This document shows positions 17,685 to 25,948 of a DNA stretch of 64,000 bases, in pieces. Each line of letters begins with the position of its first letter. The first letter of the stretch is position 1. The notes beneath the pieces were generated by a model. That model saw only the letters and a list, made by a program, of their open reading frames with translations, did not search any database and was not told where the DNA came from. A program made the position numbers and the translations under genes. This DNA is from Halobacillus litoralis (GTDB lineage Bacteria > Bacillota > Bacilli > Bacillales > Halobacillaceae), in the NCBI RefSeq assembly GCF_009856355.1, contig NZ_WMEW01000009.1:103276-167275 (forward strand). Reading direction: 5' to 3'.

Positions 17685-18971
17685 TTACTTGATCAAATCC
17701 ACACTGCACGATGGAGTGGCTCCAATCGCTGCCTGCCGCTCGTTCCATGTCATCGGTGGCTTTCCATTAGCGTACTCCACCATATCAATGGCTCCGTCCA
17801 CCGGACAGACGATGCTGCACAAATTACATCCGACACAATCTTCCTCGCGGACCTTCAAAATATCCCGGCCCTTGTCATCCTTCAGCATATCGATACACTG
17901 GTGGGAGGTGTCCTCACAGGCAATATGACACTTGTTGCAGTTGATGCACACATCATTGTTGATCTTGGCAACAACCTGGTGGTTCAGATCAAGATTGCCC
18001 CAGTCGGAATACTTCTCAACAGACTTCCCGACAATGTCCATGACCGAATCAAGGCCCTTGTCATCCAAATAGTTGTCCAACCCGTCGATCATATCCTCTA
18101 CGATGCTGAAGCCGTGGTGCATGGCGGCTGTACACACCTGCACACCTGTCGCCCCCATCAGCATGAATTCGACCGCTTCACGCCAGCTGGAAACGCCGCC
18201 CATCCCTGAAATCGGCACATTGATTTTCGGATGACGGGCACATTCAGCGACCATGTTCAAGGCGATCGGTTTCACAGCAGGACCGCAATACCCTCCATGA
18301 GCGCCCTTGCCGGCGACGTTGGGTACCGTATCCCATGAGTCCAGATCCACACCGGCGAGGCTGTTAATCGTGTTGATCATACTGACCGCGTCTGCGCCTC
18401 CGTTGACGGCTGCTTCCGCTGTAAACGTGATGTCGGTAATATTCGGCGTGAGCTTCACTATGACCGGTGTCTGCGCCACTTCCTTCGCCCAGGCGGTCTG
18501 TTTTTCCACAAGCTCAGGGACCTGACCTGAAGCCGCCCCCATGCCTCGTTCTGCCATGCCGTGCGGACATCCGAAGTTCAATTCAAGCCCGTCCACTCCG
18601 ACATCTTCGACGCGTTTGACGATTTCGTGCCATTTTTCCTGTGTTGGTTCGACCATGAGAGATGCGATAATCGCATGATCCGGAAATCTTTTCTTCGTTT
18701 CATAGATTTCCTTCAAGTTCACTTCAAGTGGACGGTCTGTAATCAATTCAATATTGTTAAATCCCGCCACCCGCTTGCCGCCATAGGAGACAGCAGCGAA
18801 CCGGGAAGACACGTTCAGGATGGGATCACCGAGCGTTTTCCACACGGCTCCCCCCCATCCTGCTTCAAATGCCCGCTGCACCTGATATCCTGAGTTGGTC
18901 GGTGGTGCAGATGCCAGCCAGAATGGGTTGGGAGATTCAATCCCTGCCAGATTTAATCGTAGGTCAGCCAT
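17685..18971 (-). CDS. preA: NAD-dependent dihydropyrimidine dehydrogenase, PreA subunit
   Basis: 428 residues. The FMN-binding dihydroorotate-dehydrogenase-like barrel occupies ~1-310, followed by a two-cluster ferredoxin domain (CINCNKCHIACE and CVGCNLCSIVCP). With PreT it reduces uracil and thymine to dihydro forms using NADH. The active-site loop reads NFGCPHGMAERGMGAASGQ; Ser148 occupies the place of the catalytic cysteine of mammalian DPD (ACGQ). It lies 27 bases after preT. Confidence 0.95.
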   Translation of the reverse strand: MADLRLNLAGIESPNPFWLASAPPTNSGYQVQRAFEAGWGGAVWKTLGDPILNVSSRFAAVSYGGKRVAGFNNIELITDRPLEVNLKEIYETKKRFPDHAIIASLMVEPTQEKWHEIVKRVEDVGVDGLELNFGCPHGMAERGMGAASGQVPELVEKQTAWAKEVAQTPVIVKLTPNITDITFTAEAAVNGGADAVSMINTINSLAGVDLDSWDTVPNVAGKGAHGGYCGPAVKPIALNMVAECARHPKINVPISGMGGVSSWREAVEFMLMGATGVQVCTAAMHHGFSIVEDMIDGLDNYLDDKGLDSVMDIVGKSVEKYSDWGNLDLNHQVVAKINNDVCINCNKCHIACEDTSHQCIDMLKDDKGRDILKVREEDCVGCNLCSIVCPVDGAIDMVEYANGKPPMTWNERQAAIGATPSCSVDLIK

Positions 18972-18998
18972 AAGATTCCTCCTCGTAGTTTTATTCTG

Positions 18999-20372
18999 TT
19001 AAACCGCAGCCGTAGGAGCAGGGGAAAGTTGTTTATGAATCGCCATAGCGACTTCTTTTCCCTGCTGGGCAGCCGTTACGACCATGGCCTCTCCCTGCCC
19101 CTTCGCAAAAATGACATCCCCGGCAGCAAAGACATTGGATTGGGAGGTTCTTAGAGTGACGGGGTCGACTTTAACGACGCCGCCTTCATGATCCAGACCA
19201 AACGATTCAATTAAATCGGTGTAGCGGGTCTGACCGATAGCTTTGATCACGGCATCTGCCTCCATCATGAATTCGGATCCCGGTACAGGTTCCGGTCTTT
19301 TCCTTCCATCTTCATCAGGGGTACCAAGCTTCATCTCCACACATTTCAAGTGCGTGACATGACCCGCCTCATTCCCAAGAACTTCTACAGGCTGGGTAAG
19401 CCAGTGGAACTGGACATCGTCCTGTTTGGCAAAATCGTACTCAAACTCATAGGCTGTCATTTCTTTTCTAGTCCGGCGGTATACAATCTTCACGTCCTCC
19501 GCCCCTTTACGAGCGGCACAGGTGGCTGCATCAATCGCTGTGTTTCCGGCTCCGATCACAATGACTCTGCGTCCAAGCAGCTCATCTGTTACCGGACCGG
19601 ATTTCGTTTCTTTTACAAATTCGATCGCATCATGAACACCGGCCATATCCTCACCCGGAATGCCGAGCATCGGAACGTGACCCATCCCGATCGTCAAAGC
19701 AATGGCATCAAACTGATCGGACAGCTCCTCAAAAGAAATATCCGCTCCAACCGCCGTATTCGTCCTGATTTTCACATCCAGCTGTGCCACCTGGTCCACT
19801 TCCCACCGGGAAATGTTCTGCGGCAGACGGAATGATACGATGCCGTATGTATCCAGCCCTCCTGCTTCTTCTGCCGCTTCAAAAATCGTGACATCATAAC
19901 CGAAGCGCGCCAGTTCCCGCGCTGTAGACAAGCCGGCGGGACCCCCTCCGATGACAGCGACACTCATTCCGTTTTTCTCTCCGGGCTTGAATAGCAGCTG
20001 TTCATTCTGGATCGCCCAGTCTGTTGCGAACCGCTGCAGATCACCGATTAAGATGGGTTCTGTCGAATGGTTCAACACACAGGCACCCTCACAAAGTTCT
20101 TCTGTCGGGCAGACGCGGGCACATGTAGCACCGACAGGGTTGGAGGACATAATCGTCTTCGCTGATCCCTTCAAATTCCCGGAAGCAATTTTTTTAATGA
20201 ACTTCGGAATATCGATTCCTGTCGGGCATGCCTGAATACAGGGCGCATCATAGCAGTACAGGCAGCGGTTGGATTCCTCCATCGCCTCCTGGGCATTCAA
20301 TCCGTCATGGACCTCATCAAAATTCACCTGCAGATTCTCCAGTGATATCCCCTTGCTTTTCAACTGTGTCAA
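18999..20372 (-). CDS. preT: NAD-dependent dihydropyrimidine dehydrogenase, PreT subunit
   Basis: 457 residues, similar to the glutamate-synthase small subunit. N-terminal Fe-S ligands lie in CLYCYDAPCIQACPTG and CARVCPTEELCEGACV. An FAD Rossmann motif (VIGGGPAGLSTARELAR, ~143) is followed by a nucleotide motif (VIVIGAGNTAIDAATCAA, ~270) and a C-terminal FAD contact (VFAAGDVIFAKGQGE). It passes electrons from NADH to PreA. It is the first gene of the preT-preA-hydA group. A terminator separates it from the upstream hydrolase gene, so it probably has its own promoter in the 108-base gap. Confidence 0.95.
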   Translation of the reverse strand: MTQLKSKGISLENLQVNFDEVHDGLNAQEAMEESNRCLYCYDAPCIQACPTGIDIPKFIKKIASGNLKGSAKTIMSSNPVGATCARVCPTEELCEGACVLNHSTEPILIGDLQRFATDWAIQNEQLLFKPGEKNGMSVAVIGGGPAGLSTARELARFGYDVTIFEAAEEAGGLDTYGIVSFRLPQNISRWEVDQVAQLDVKIRTNTAVGADISFEELSDQFDAIALTIGMGHVPMLGIPGEDMAGVHDAIEFVKETKSGPVTDELLGRRVIVIGAGNTAIDAATCAARKGAEDVKIVYRRTRKEMTAYEFEYDFAKQDDVQFHWLTQPVEVLGNEAGHVTHLKCVEMKLGTPDEDGRKRPEPVPGSEFMMEADAVIKAIGQTRYTDLIESFGLDHEGGVVKVDPVTLRTSQSNVFAAGDVIFAKGQGEAMVVTAAQQGKEVAMAIHKQLSPAPTAAV

Positions 20373-20406
20373 TCTGATCCCCCTCTTTCAGTAAGATACG
20401 GATTTA

Positions 20407-20453
20407 TAAAAAAAGCCCTGCATAGATTCCTTCCAGCCCCCGGCCCTATGCAG
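20407..20453 (-). terminator. Terminator after the beta-ureidopropionase gene
   Basis: Minus-strand stem CTGCATAG/CTATGCAG (20446-20453 and 20418-20425) with a 20-base loop is followed by GGGCTTTTTTTAT. Confidence 0.75.
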
Positions 20454-20480
20454 AACTTTCTGTGCGATCATGATGCAGGA

Positions 20481-21371
20481 TTACGGGAGAAGCTCCCCCA
20501 TTTTTTCGTACGTTTCCGGACGGCGGTCACGATAGAACTGCCATGTGTCACGGACTTCACGGATGAATTTTTTGTCCATTTCCCCAATGACGACCTCATC
20601 CTGATCCCGGCTGCCTTCTGCAACAAAACTGCCGCGTGGATCGACAAGATAGGATTGTCCGTAGAATTCACCCATATTCCATGGTCCTTCGTAACCGACA
20701 CGGTTGATCGCCCCGAGGTAATAGCCGTTCGCGACCGCATGCGCCGGCTGTTCCAGCTTCCATAGATATTCTGAAAGCCCGGCGACTGTAGCGGACGGAT
20801 TGAAGACGACTTCCGCGCCGTTCAGGCCAAGGACACGTGCTCCTTCCGGAAAGTGGCGGTCGTAGCAGATGTAGACACCCACTTTGGCATAAGCCGTTTC
20901 AAAGACCGGATAGCCGAGGTTGCCCGGTTTGAAGTAATACTTCTCCCAGAATCCATATCCCTTATCCCCGACGCCCACCTGGGGAATGTGGTGCTTTCTG
21001 TATTTGCCGAGGTAGGAACCATCGGCATCAATGACAGCCGCCGTGTTATAGTACGTAGCGATCCCTTCCCGCTCATAAATCGGCAGGACGATGACGACCG
21101 ACAATTCTGCAGCCAGATCCTGAAACAGCTTTGTCGTTGGACCGTTGGGGATCTCCTCTGCGGCGTCGTACCATTTCGGATTCTGCTCGGAACAGAAATA
21201 TGGACCGTAGAAGATTTCCTGCAGGCAGATGATCTGCGCCCCTTTTTGTGCTGCTTCACGTACGAGCAGCACATGCTTTTCGATGGACTGCTGTTTATGT
21301 ACCTCTACAGGCTCACTGCCGTCCACATCATGTGAAGCTTGAATTAAGCCGATCTGTACTTTATCAGACAT
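20481..21371 (-). CDS. Beta-ureidopropionase (nitrilase-superfamily N-carbamoyl-beta-alanine amidohydrolase)
   Basis: 296 residues with the nitrilase catalytic triad: Glu52 (CLQEIFYGPYF), Lys126 (KYRKHHIP) and Cys169 (YICYDRHFPEG). The family hydrolyses N-carbamoyl-beta-alanine or N-carbamoyl-beta-aminoisobutyrate to the beta-amino acid, CO2 and NH3, the third step of reductive pyrimidine degradation. It is flanked by a terminator on the preT side. The leader shares a 16-base AT-rich motif with mmsA. N-carbamoylputrescine amidohydrolase is a close relative, but context favours the pyrimidine role. Confidence 0.92.
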   Translation of the reverse strand: MSDKVQIGLIQASHDVDGSEPVEVHKQQSIEKHVLLVREAAQKGAQIICLQEIFYGPYFCSEQNPKWYDAAEEIPNGPTTKLFQDLAAELSVVIVLPIYEREGIATYYNTAAVIDADGSYLGKYRKHHIPQVGVGDKGYGFWEKYYFKPGNLGYPVFETAYAKVGVYICYDRHFPEGARVLGLNGAEVVFNPSATVAGLSEYLWKLEQPAHAVANGYYLGAINRVGYEGPWNMGEFYGQSYLVDPRGSFVAEGSRDQDEVVIGEMDKKFIREVRDTWQFYRDRRPETYEKMGELLP

Positions 21372-21403
21372 CGAAGCTCCTCCTTCAAATCTTTTTTATT
21401 TTA

Positions 21404-21419
21404 AAATTCAAAATATTTA
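21404..21419. promoter_or_regulatory. Shared AT-rich motif, copy 1 (beta-ureidopropionase leader)
   Basis: AAATTCAAAATATTTA lies 33 bases upstream of the start codon. It differs at one position from the sequence upstream of mmsA (23087-23102). On the coding strand it reads TAAATATTTTGAATTT. Confidence 0.45.
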
Positions 21420-21521
21420 GTTATTTGTTCTTATCATACATAAATTTGTCGGAAAATCCATTGTACAAAGTGTCAAAACCTTTCCGTCCCCGGATGGATA
21501 CTTTGTTAAAAACGGGAACGA

Positions 21522-21556
21522 AAGAAGGAAGAAGCGTCCCGTCTGCTTCTTCCTTC
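21522..21556 (-). terminator. Probable terminator after mmsA
   Basis: Perfect 12-base arms GAAGGAAGAAGC/GCTTCTTCCTTC (21524-21535, 21545-21556) lie just after the mmsA stop. The T tail is short (TTTCGTT), so efficiency is uncertain. Confidence 0.55.
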
Positions 21557-21563
21557 CCCTTCC

Positions 21564-23036
21564 TTAATACCAGCGCTGTGTCAGCATTTTACGCTTCGTA
21601 TAAAAATTCACCCCGTCTTTCCCATTGGCATGCAGATCGCCGTAAAACGACTTTTTATTTCCGGAGAATGGGAAAAATGCCATCGGTGCAGGAACATTGA
21701 CATTGACTCCGAGCATCCCGGCATCCATTTCTTCGCGGAACTGCTGGACCGCCTTCCCACTGGAGGTATAGATCACGGCGCCGTTGGCAAATTCCGATTC
21801 ATTAGCTGTCTGGATCGCCTCATCAAGGGTATCCACCCGCACGATGCTTAAGACAGGAGCAAAAATTTCATCCTTCCAGATGGTCATATCTTTAGAGACA
21901 TGATCAAAAATCGTAGCCCCGAGGAAGTATCCGGAATCATGCTCACGAAGCTCCACACGTCCATCCCTGATCAAAGCGGCATTTTCTTTTTCCCCGGCTT
22001 CGATATATCGGAGCACTTTTTCCCGGTGGGCCTCCCGGATCAGGGGTCCCAGTGTCGTTTCATCCTCCAGACCGTTCCCTACATTTAATTGATCCGCCGC
22101 TTCTTTGATTTTCGCTGCGAGGCTGTCAGCCACATCACCGACCGCAACGACGACGGAGCAGGCCATGCATCGCTCTCCCGCACTTCCAAAAGCAGCATTG
22201 ATAATGCCCTCGACCGATTTATCCAGATTACAGTCCGGCATGACAATGGAATGGTTTTTCGCGCCGGCAAGCGCCTGGACCCGCTTCCCATGTTGAGAAG
22301 CTGTCTTATACACATATTCCGCTACAGGCTGGGAACCTACAAAGGAGACAGCGTCGACCTCTTCATGCTCAAGCAGGCCGTTGACGACGTCATGGGCTCC
22401 ATTGACAAGGTTAAGCACGCCTTTCGGCAGTCCCGCTTCATGGATGAGCTCCACCAGCATTTTCGCTAAAATCGGTGTCCGCTCCGACGGTTTAAGAACA
22501 AAGGTATTCCCGCATACGAGCGCAAGCGGAAACATCCAAAGCGGGACCATCATAGGAAAGTTAAAGGGTGTAATTCCGCCGACAACTCCTACTGGATACC
22601 GGTACATCCCAGAATCGATCCCTTCAGCGATATCCGGAAGTACATCCCCCATCATGAGACTCGGAGCCCCTGCTGCAAACTCCACACACTCAATGCCGCG
22701 CTGCACTTCTCCCGTGGCATCCTTTTTCGTCTTTCCATTCTCCTGAGTCAAGGCTTCGGCCAGCTGATCGCGGTTTTCAATCAGAAGCTGTTGATATTTG
22801 AACATTATTCTCGCTCGTTTAGGGACAGGAGTCTTCTTCCAGGATTGAAAGGCCTCCCTGGCTGACTGGACAGCTTTATCAACATCCTCCTTGGTTGAAA
22901 TAGGAACGCGTGCAATGATTTCTCCAGTAGCAGGGTTGGGAACTTCCTCCACCTGACCACCTTCAGAAGGAACCCACTCCCCATGGATAAAGTTTTCAAT
23001 AACCACCTGATTCGACTTCGAGAAAGTTGTCGCCAT
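21564..23036 (-). CDS. mmsA: CoA-acylating (methyl)malonate-semialdehyde dehydrogenase
   Basis: 490-residue aldehyde dehydrogenase of the MMSDH/IolA subfamily. The catalytic cysteine is in [14 protein letters not shown] rather than the usual FxNxGQxC, and the NAD site and substrate loop [14 protein letters not shown] are typical. It oxidises malonate or methylmalonate semialdehyde to acetyl- or propionyl-CoA with CO2 release. This is the last step for beta-alanine or beta-aminoisobutyrate made from uracil or thymine. ATG at 23036 is preferred to the adjacent ATG at 23039 for spacing to GAGGTG. It is the first gene of the minus-strand block. IolA of inositol catabolism has the same chemistry, but no iol genes are nearby. 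Confidence 0.93.
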   Translation of the reverse strand: MATTFSKSNQVVIENFIHGEWVPSEGGQVEEVPNPATGEIIARVPISTKEDVDKAVQSAREAFQSWKKTPVPKRARIMFKYQQLLIENRDQLAEALTQENGKTKKDATGEVQRGIECVEFAAGAPSLMMGDVLPDIAEGIDSGMYRYPVGVVGGITPFNFPMMVPLWMFPLALVCGNTFVLKPSERTPILAKMLVELIHEAGLPKGVLNLVNGAHDVVNGLLEHEEVDAVSFVGSQPVAEYVYKTASQHGKRVQALAGAKNHSIVMPDCNLDKSVEGIINAAFGSAGERCMACSVVVAVGDVADSLAAKIKEAADQLNVGNGLEDETTLGPLIREAHREKVLRYIEAGEKENAALIRDGRVELREHDSGYFLGATIFDHVSKDMTIWKDEIFAPVLSIVRVDTLDEAIQTANESEFANGAVIYTSSGKAVQQFREEMDAGMLGVNVNVPAPMAFFPFSGNKKSFYGDLHANGKDGVNFYTKRKMLTQRWY

Positions 23037-23086
23037 CATTTCACCTCTGGTTTCATTTGATTTTTTTCTTCACTCAAAATAAGTAT

Positions 23087-23102
23087 AAATTCAGAATATT
23101 TA
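23087..23102. promoter_or_regulatory. Shared AT-rich motif, copy 2 (mmsA leader)
   Basis: AAATTCAGAATATTTA lies about 50 bases upstream of mmsA. On the coding strand AATATTCTGAATTTA matches 11 of 15 positions of the CodY consensus AATTTTCWGAAAATT. Confidence 0.45.
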
Positions 23103-23157
23103 CACATCAATGGACGAAACGTTAAATGAATGGCAGTTGGAATTTACAAAATGACGC

Positions 23158-23175
23158 GTTGACTTTAAATTCAAC
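23158..23175. promoter_or_regulatory. Near-perfect palindrome upstream of mmsA
   Basis: GTTGACTTTAAATTCAAC is an 18-base palindrome with one mismatched pair, centred on TTTAAA, in the divergent region between mmsA and the SDR gene. It could serve either promoter. Confidence 0.4.
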
Positions 23176-23275
23176 AGTTGATAGGAAGGCAGGATAAGAA
23201 ACCATACACCAGGGTAAGCTAGCGGAAGCGGGCTATCACCATTTTTAACCATTTGTACATAGGGGGTTATTGAAC

Positions 23276-24136
23276 ATGAAGAAAAAGAAAGCCATTCAGC
23301 CGGAACAGCATCAGGAGCGGCAGCCGGGGTATGAATATGAAATGGATCCGCTGCCGGAATATGTGGATGAGACCTATACAGGCAGCGGAAAGCTGGCCGG
23401 TAAAACTGCCATCATTACCGGTGGAGACAGCGGAATCGGAAGAGCAGTCAGCCTGCTTTTTGCTAAAGAAGGCGCAGACGTCGCAGTTCTTTATCTGGAT
23501 GAGCATGAAGATGCAGCGAAAACAAAGCACTTGGTCGAAGAAGAAGGCCGGCGCTGTGAACTTTATCATGGAGATATCGGCGGACCGGAGTTTTGTGAAA
23601 CCATCGTCGAGCAGGTGGTAAAGAAATTCAAAACCATCGATATTCTTGTCAACAATGCAGCGGTTCAGTACCCGCAGAAAAATGTGCTCGACATTTCCAA
23701 CGAACAGCTTCTTGAGACATTCCGTGTCAACTTCTTTTCCTATATCTATATGACGAAGGCGGTTCTGCCCCATATGAAGAAAGGGGCGTGCATCATCAAC
23801 TCCTCCTCGGTGACAGCCTATAAAGGAAACGATCAGCTGATTGATTATGCATCAACCAAAGGCGCCATCACCTCTTTCACCCGATCACTCGCCGGATCTC
23901 TGGTGGGGCAGGGAATACGCGTGAATGGTGTTGCTCCAGGACCGATCTGGACTCCATTGATACCCGCGAGTTTTGATAAGCACAAGGTGGCGGAATTTGG
24001 CTCGGACAATCCCATGGGGCGTCCCGGCCAGCCGAGGGAAGCAGCACCCGCCTATGTCTATCTGGCTTCCAATGATTCGAGCTATGTAACCGGGCAGATG
24101 CTTCATGTCAACGGAGGGATTCCCGTGAACGGATAG
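23276..24136 (+). CDS. SDR-family oxidoreductase (YhdF/YghA type)
   Basis: 286-residue classical short-chain dehydrogenase with a ~40-residue N-terminal extension. The nucleotide motif is TGGDSGIGRA (~48), the structural NNAA motif is present, and the catalytic Ser/Tyr/Lys lie in NSSSVTAY and YASTKGA. The extension rich in Gln, Pro and acidic residues (PGYEYEMDPLPEYV) is typical of the general-stress SDR group in bacilli. Substrate unknown. ATG at 23276 is chosen for its nine-base spacing to AGGGGG; the frame also has a TTG two codons upstream. Confidence 0.92.
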   Translation: MKKKKAIQPEQHQERQPGYEYEMDPLPEYVDETYTGSGKLAGKTAIITGGDSGIGRAVSLLFAKEGADVAVLYLDEHEDAAKTKHLVEEEGRRCELYHGDIGGPEFCETIVEQVVKKFKTIDILVNNAAVQYPQKNVLDISNEQLLETFRVNFFSYIYMTKAVLPHMKKGACIINSSSVTAYKGNDQLIDYASTKGAITSFTRSLAGSLVGQGIRVNGVAPGPIWTPLIPASFDKHKVAEFGSDNPMGRPGQPREAAPAYVYLASNDSSYVTGQMLHVNGGIPVNG

Positions 24137-24151
24137 AAGAGCTGCTGCAGT

Positions 24152-24340
24152 ATTCAGCTTGTAGAGAAACCCCTGTTTCTCTACAAGCTTTTTTTCTTAC
24201 CGCCAGGAGCGAAAGCCCTCTCCTTTCCGCGGACAAGCGCCCGAGCTTCCTGACCAAATCAGCGGAGGGCGTGCCCTCAGCATTTATCCACCGACAAGCG
24301 GAATGTGACCCTTCACACGACAAATGGACAGCTGCTGCAG
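24152..24340. repeat. Dispersed intergenic element, short copy
   Basis: About 185 bases closely resemble the two ends of the sequence at 45186-45490. They begin TTCAGCTTGTAGAGAAACCC and include ACCGCCAGGAGCG, CTTCCTGACCAA, GGGCGTGCCC and CCCTTCACACGAC. The central ~130 bases of the long copy are missing. It is flanked by the 11-base direct repeat AGCTGCTGCAG (24140-24150 and 24330-24340). The left end forms the terminator of the SDR gene. No credible ORF lies in it. Confidence 0.8.
24156..24196 (+). terminator. Terminator carried by the short repeat copy
   Basis: Perfect 14-base arms AGCTTGTAGAGAAA/TTTCTCTACAAGCT (24156-24169, 24176-24189) are followed by a T run. It terminates the SDR transcript. 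Confidence 0.9.
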
Positions 24341-24393
24341 TTTTTTCGTTTAGGGAGGAGTAGATTAGGAGACTATCATAGTGGATGACGTGT

Positions 24394-24399
24394 TATAAT
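24394..24399 (+). promoter_or_regulatory. -10 element of the downstream hypothetical gene
   Basis: TATAAT stands 40 bases before the favoured start at 24434. No good -35 is visible. It would place transcription start near 24406, which argues against using the ATG at 24413. Confidence 0.4.
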
Positions 24400-24433
24400 T
24401 ATCCATAATTGTATGGGAAGGATGATGCCGCTT

Positions 24434-24925
24434 ATGGCCCGAACCAGTTTCTGTCATTGTTTCAGCAACCAAGAAGAGCTTGCTCAAGGTACAGCATCCA
24501 CCCGGACCTACCTCGCCTTCTGCGTGGTCACCGGCAGGGAAGGTGCCATTGAGTTCAGCTTTCAGACGACGTATATCGATCAAAGCAAAGAACCCCCTTT
24601 TGCTACCTTCTACGGAGTTAAAAGCGAATGGGAAGAGGATGCAGCCTCACCCAAGAAGCTGCGGATCCACAGCCGCTCCCCGCTAAAAGATGACGGGCAG
24701 GCCCCGCGCGAGCAGCCTTTTCTAAGATCCCAGGATCTCTTTTACTCGTATACCGTCAATCTTGATCTACATAAACTGAAAGCCTATCGGAGACATTCTG
24801 ACACATATTTGACGACCATCCATTCGAAGGTTTTGTACGAGGAGTTAAAAGCTGTATATACCAGTATCTTCAAAGCCGCACCGATCGACACAGAACAGGA
24901 CCACTTTATGATTTTGGTGGACTAA
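24434..24925 (+). CDS. Conserved-looking hypothetical protein
   Basis: About 163 residues from ATG 24434 (MARTSFCHCFSNQEELAQGT); the frame is open from 24413. There are no membrane segments or signal peptide. It has mixed alpha/beta composition with many Thr and Tyr, and the C-terminus is KAAPIDTEQDHFMILVD. GGAAGG at 24416-24421 is the only ribosome-site candidate. I recognise no family. It stands alone between a dispersed repeat and a convergent DUF4257 gene. Confidence 0.6.
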   Translation: MARTSFCHCFSNQEELAQGTASTRTYLAFCVVTGREGAIEFSFQTTYIDQSKEPPFATFYGVKSEWEEDAASPKKLRIHSRSPLKDDGQAPREQPFLRSQDLFYSYTVNLDLHKLKAYRRHSDTYLTTIHSKVLYEELKAVYTSIFKAAPIDTEQDHFMILVD

Positions 24926-24947
24926 AACAAAAAAAGGATGGGTCCGG

Positions 24948-25277
24948 TCATTTTAAACGCTGACTGATCCGGTCCAATCCTTCCACCTTCGCTTTCTCCA
25001 CGTTCAACTCTCTTTTCAGCAGCACATTCTCCGCTGTCATACCTGCAAGGATCGATATCCCAATCAATGTCCGAAGCATGTCCGGTTCAGGAATCAGATA
25101 AGTGACAGCAAAAACCGCAGCTGCCGCTCCAATTAAAAAATCTGCTAAAAATCCGAGGTAGATGCCTTTTGGACGCCTCCGCCTTCTCGGGAAAACCAAA
25201 ACCTTTCCATTTCTCATCAAATGAGCCACCACGCCTGTTATCCCTCCAATACATCCGGCAATCAGGAGCGTGTTCAC
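24948..25277 (-). CDS. DUF4257 small membrane protein
   Basis: 109 residues. A hydrophobic N-terminus (LLIAGCIGGITGVVAHLM) is followed by a poly-arginine patch (RRRRRPKG) and two further hydrophobic helices (LGFLADFLIGAAAAVFAVTYLI and LIGISILAGMTAENVLL), then a charged helix. This pattern matches the DUF4257 family of Bacillaceae. GTG start, preceded by AGGGGGAT. Function unknown. The 222 bases up to the next gene contain a TATAAT-like plus-strand box at 25406 but no ORF. Confidence 0.75.
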   Translation of the reverse strand: MNTLLIAGCIGGITGVVAHLMRNGKVLVFPRRRRRPKGIYLGFLADFLIGAAAAVFAVTYLIPEPDMLRTLIGISILAGMTAENVLLKRELNVEKAKVEGLDRISQRLK

Positions 25278-25499
25278 AGTATTGATCCCCCTAAACTTAA
25301 AAAAGCGGCCGCTGGAAGATACTTAGAAACATAAAAACTATGCACTAATCATCCACCAAAGCGGGCCGCCTCGATAAGTCTTTTATTGTATAAACGTAAA
25401 GTCACTATAATGAACATGCTACCTCAAGTGTACACGATTCCAACAAGAAAATAAATACTTCTTTTCAATTTTATCCTTCAATTAACAATAAATGTAACA

Positions 25500-25772
25500 T
25501 CAACTCTTTTTCACATCCAGCAGCTGATGGATTTCATGTTCATAATAATCCACTTCCTTTTTGGAAGTGGCATCCATCATTCCCTGGAGCAAAGGCTCGT
25601 AGTCTTTCTTTTCTGTTTGGTCAGTGGATTGAAAAACAGCTCGGCTCTCTTCATAGTGATCCAGAAATCGTTGAAGCTTCATATAATAATACCGGGTTTC
25701 CTCCAATGAACCAGCTTCTCTGAAAGCATCCAGCAAATCATCGAATTCTTCATCTTTTTTCTTTTTCCCCAT
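25500..25772 (-). CDS. Small charged hypothetical protein
   Basis: 90 residues (MGKKKKDEEFDDLLDAF...HQLLDVKKS). It is highly charged and predicted all-helical, with aromatic-rich heptads (ETRYYYMKLQRFLDHYEE) that could form a helical bundle. AGGAGGTG lies 12-15 bases upstream of the ATG. No family recognised; no export signal. Confidence 0.6.
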   Translation of the reverse strand: MGKKKKDEEFDDLLDAFREAGSLEETRYYYMKLQRFLDHYEESRAVFQSTDQTEKKDYEPLLQGMMDATSKKEVDYYEHEIHQLLDVKKS

Positions 25773-25883
25773 ATCCTGCCTGACGCACCTCCTGAAGAGA
25801 TTTATTAAAGGAGTTGATTTCTATTTATTACCCATTATACAAGAATATGTAACGACTCACGTTAGAGAATCCGAATTTCTTCT

Positions 25884-25932
25884 TAAAAAAGAAATGGTAC
25901 AGCCTCTCATTGACGAGAAACTGTACCATTTC
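25884..25932 (-). terminator. Terminator of tRNA-Val copy 1
   Basis: Perfect arms GAAATGGTACAG/CTGTACCATTTC (25891-25902, 25921-25932) are followed on the minus strand by TTTTTTAAG. It is 17 bases downstream of the tRNA. Confidence 0.9.
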
Positions 25933-25948
25933 AGCACGTGGGTTTGTA

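Noticed and set aside
24108..24323. Minus-strand ORF sharing GTPSADLVRK with the ORF at 45322-45519
   Set aside because: The apparent protein similarity arises because both lie in copies of the same intergenic repeat. Frames are interrupted differently in each copy and no start signal is present.
25278..25499. Possible small RNA driven by a plus-strand TATAAT at 25406
   Set aside because: The -35 is poor and there is no terminator or conserved structure to support a transcript.
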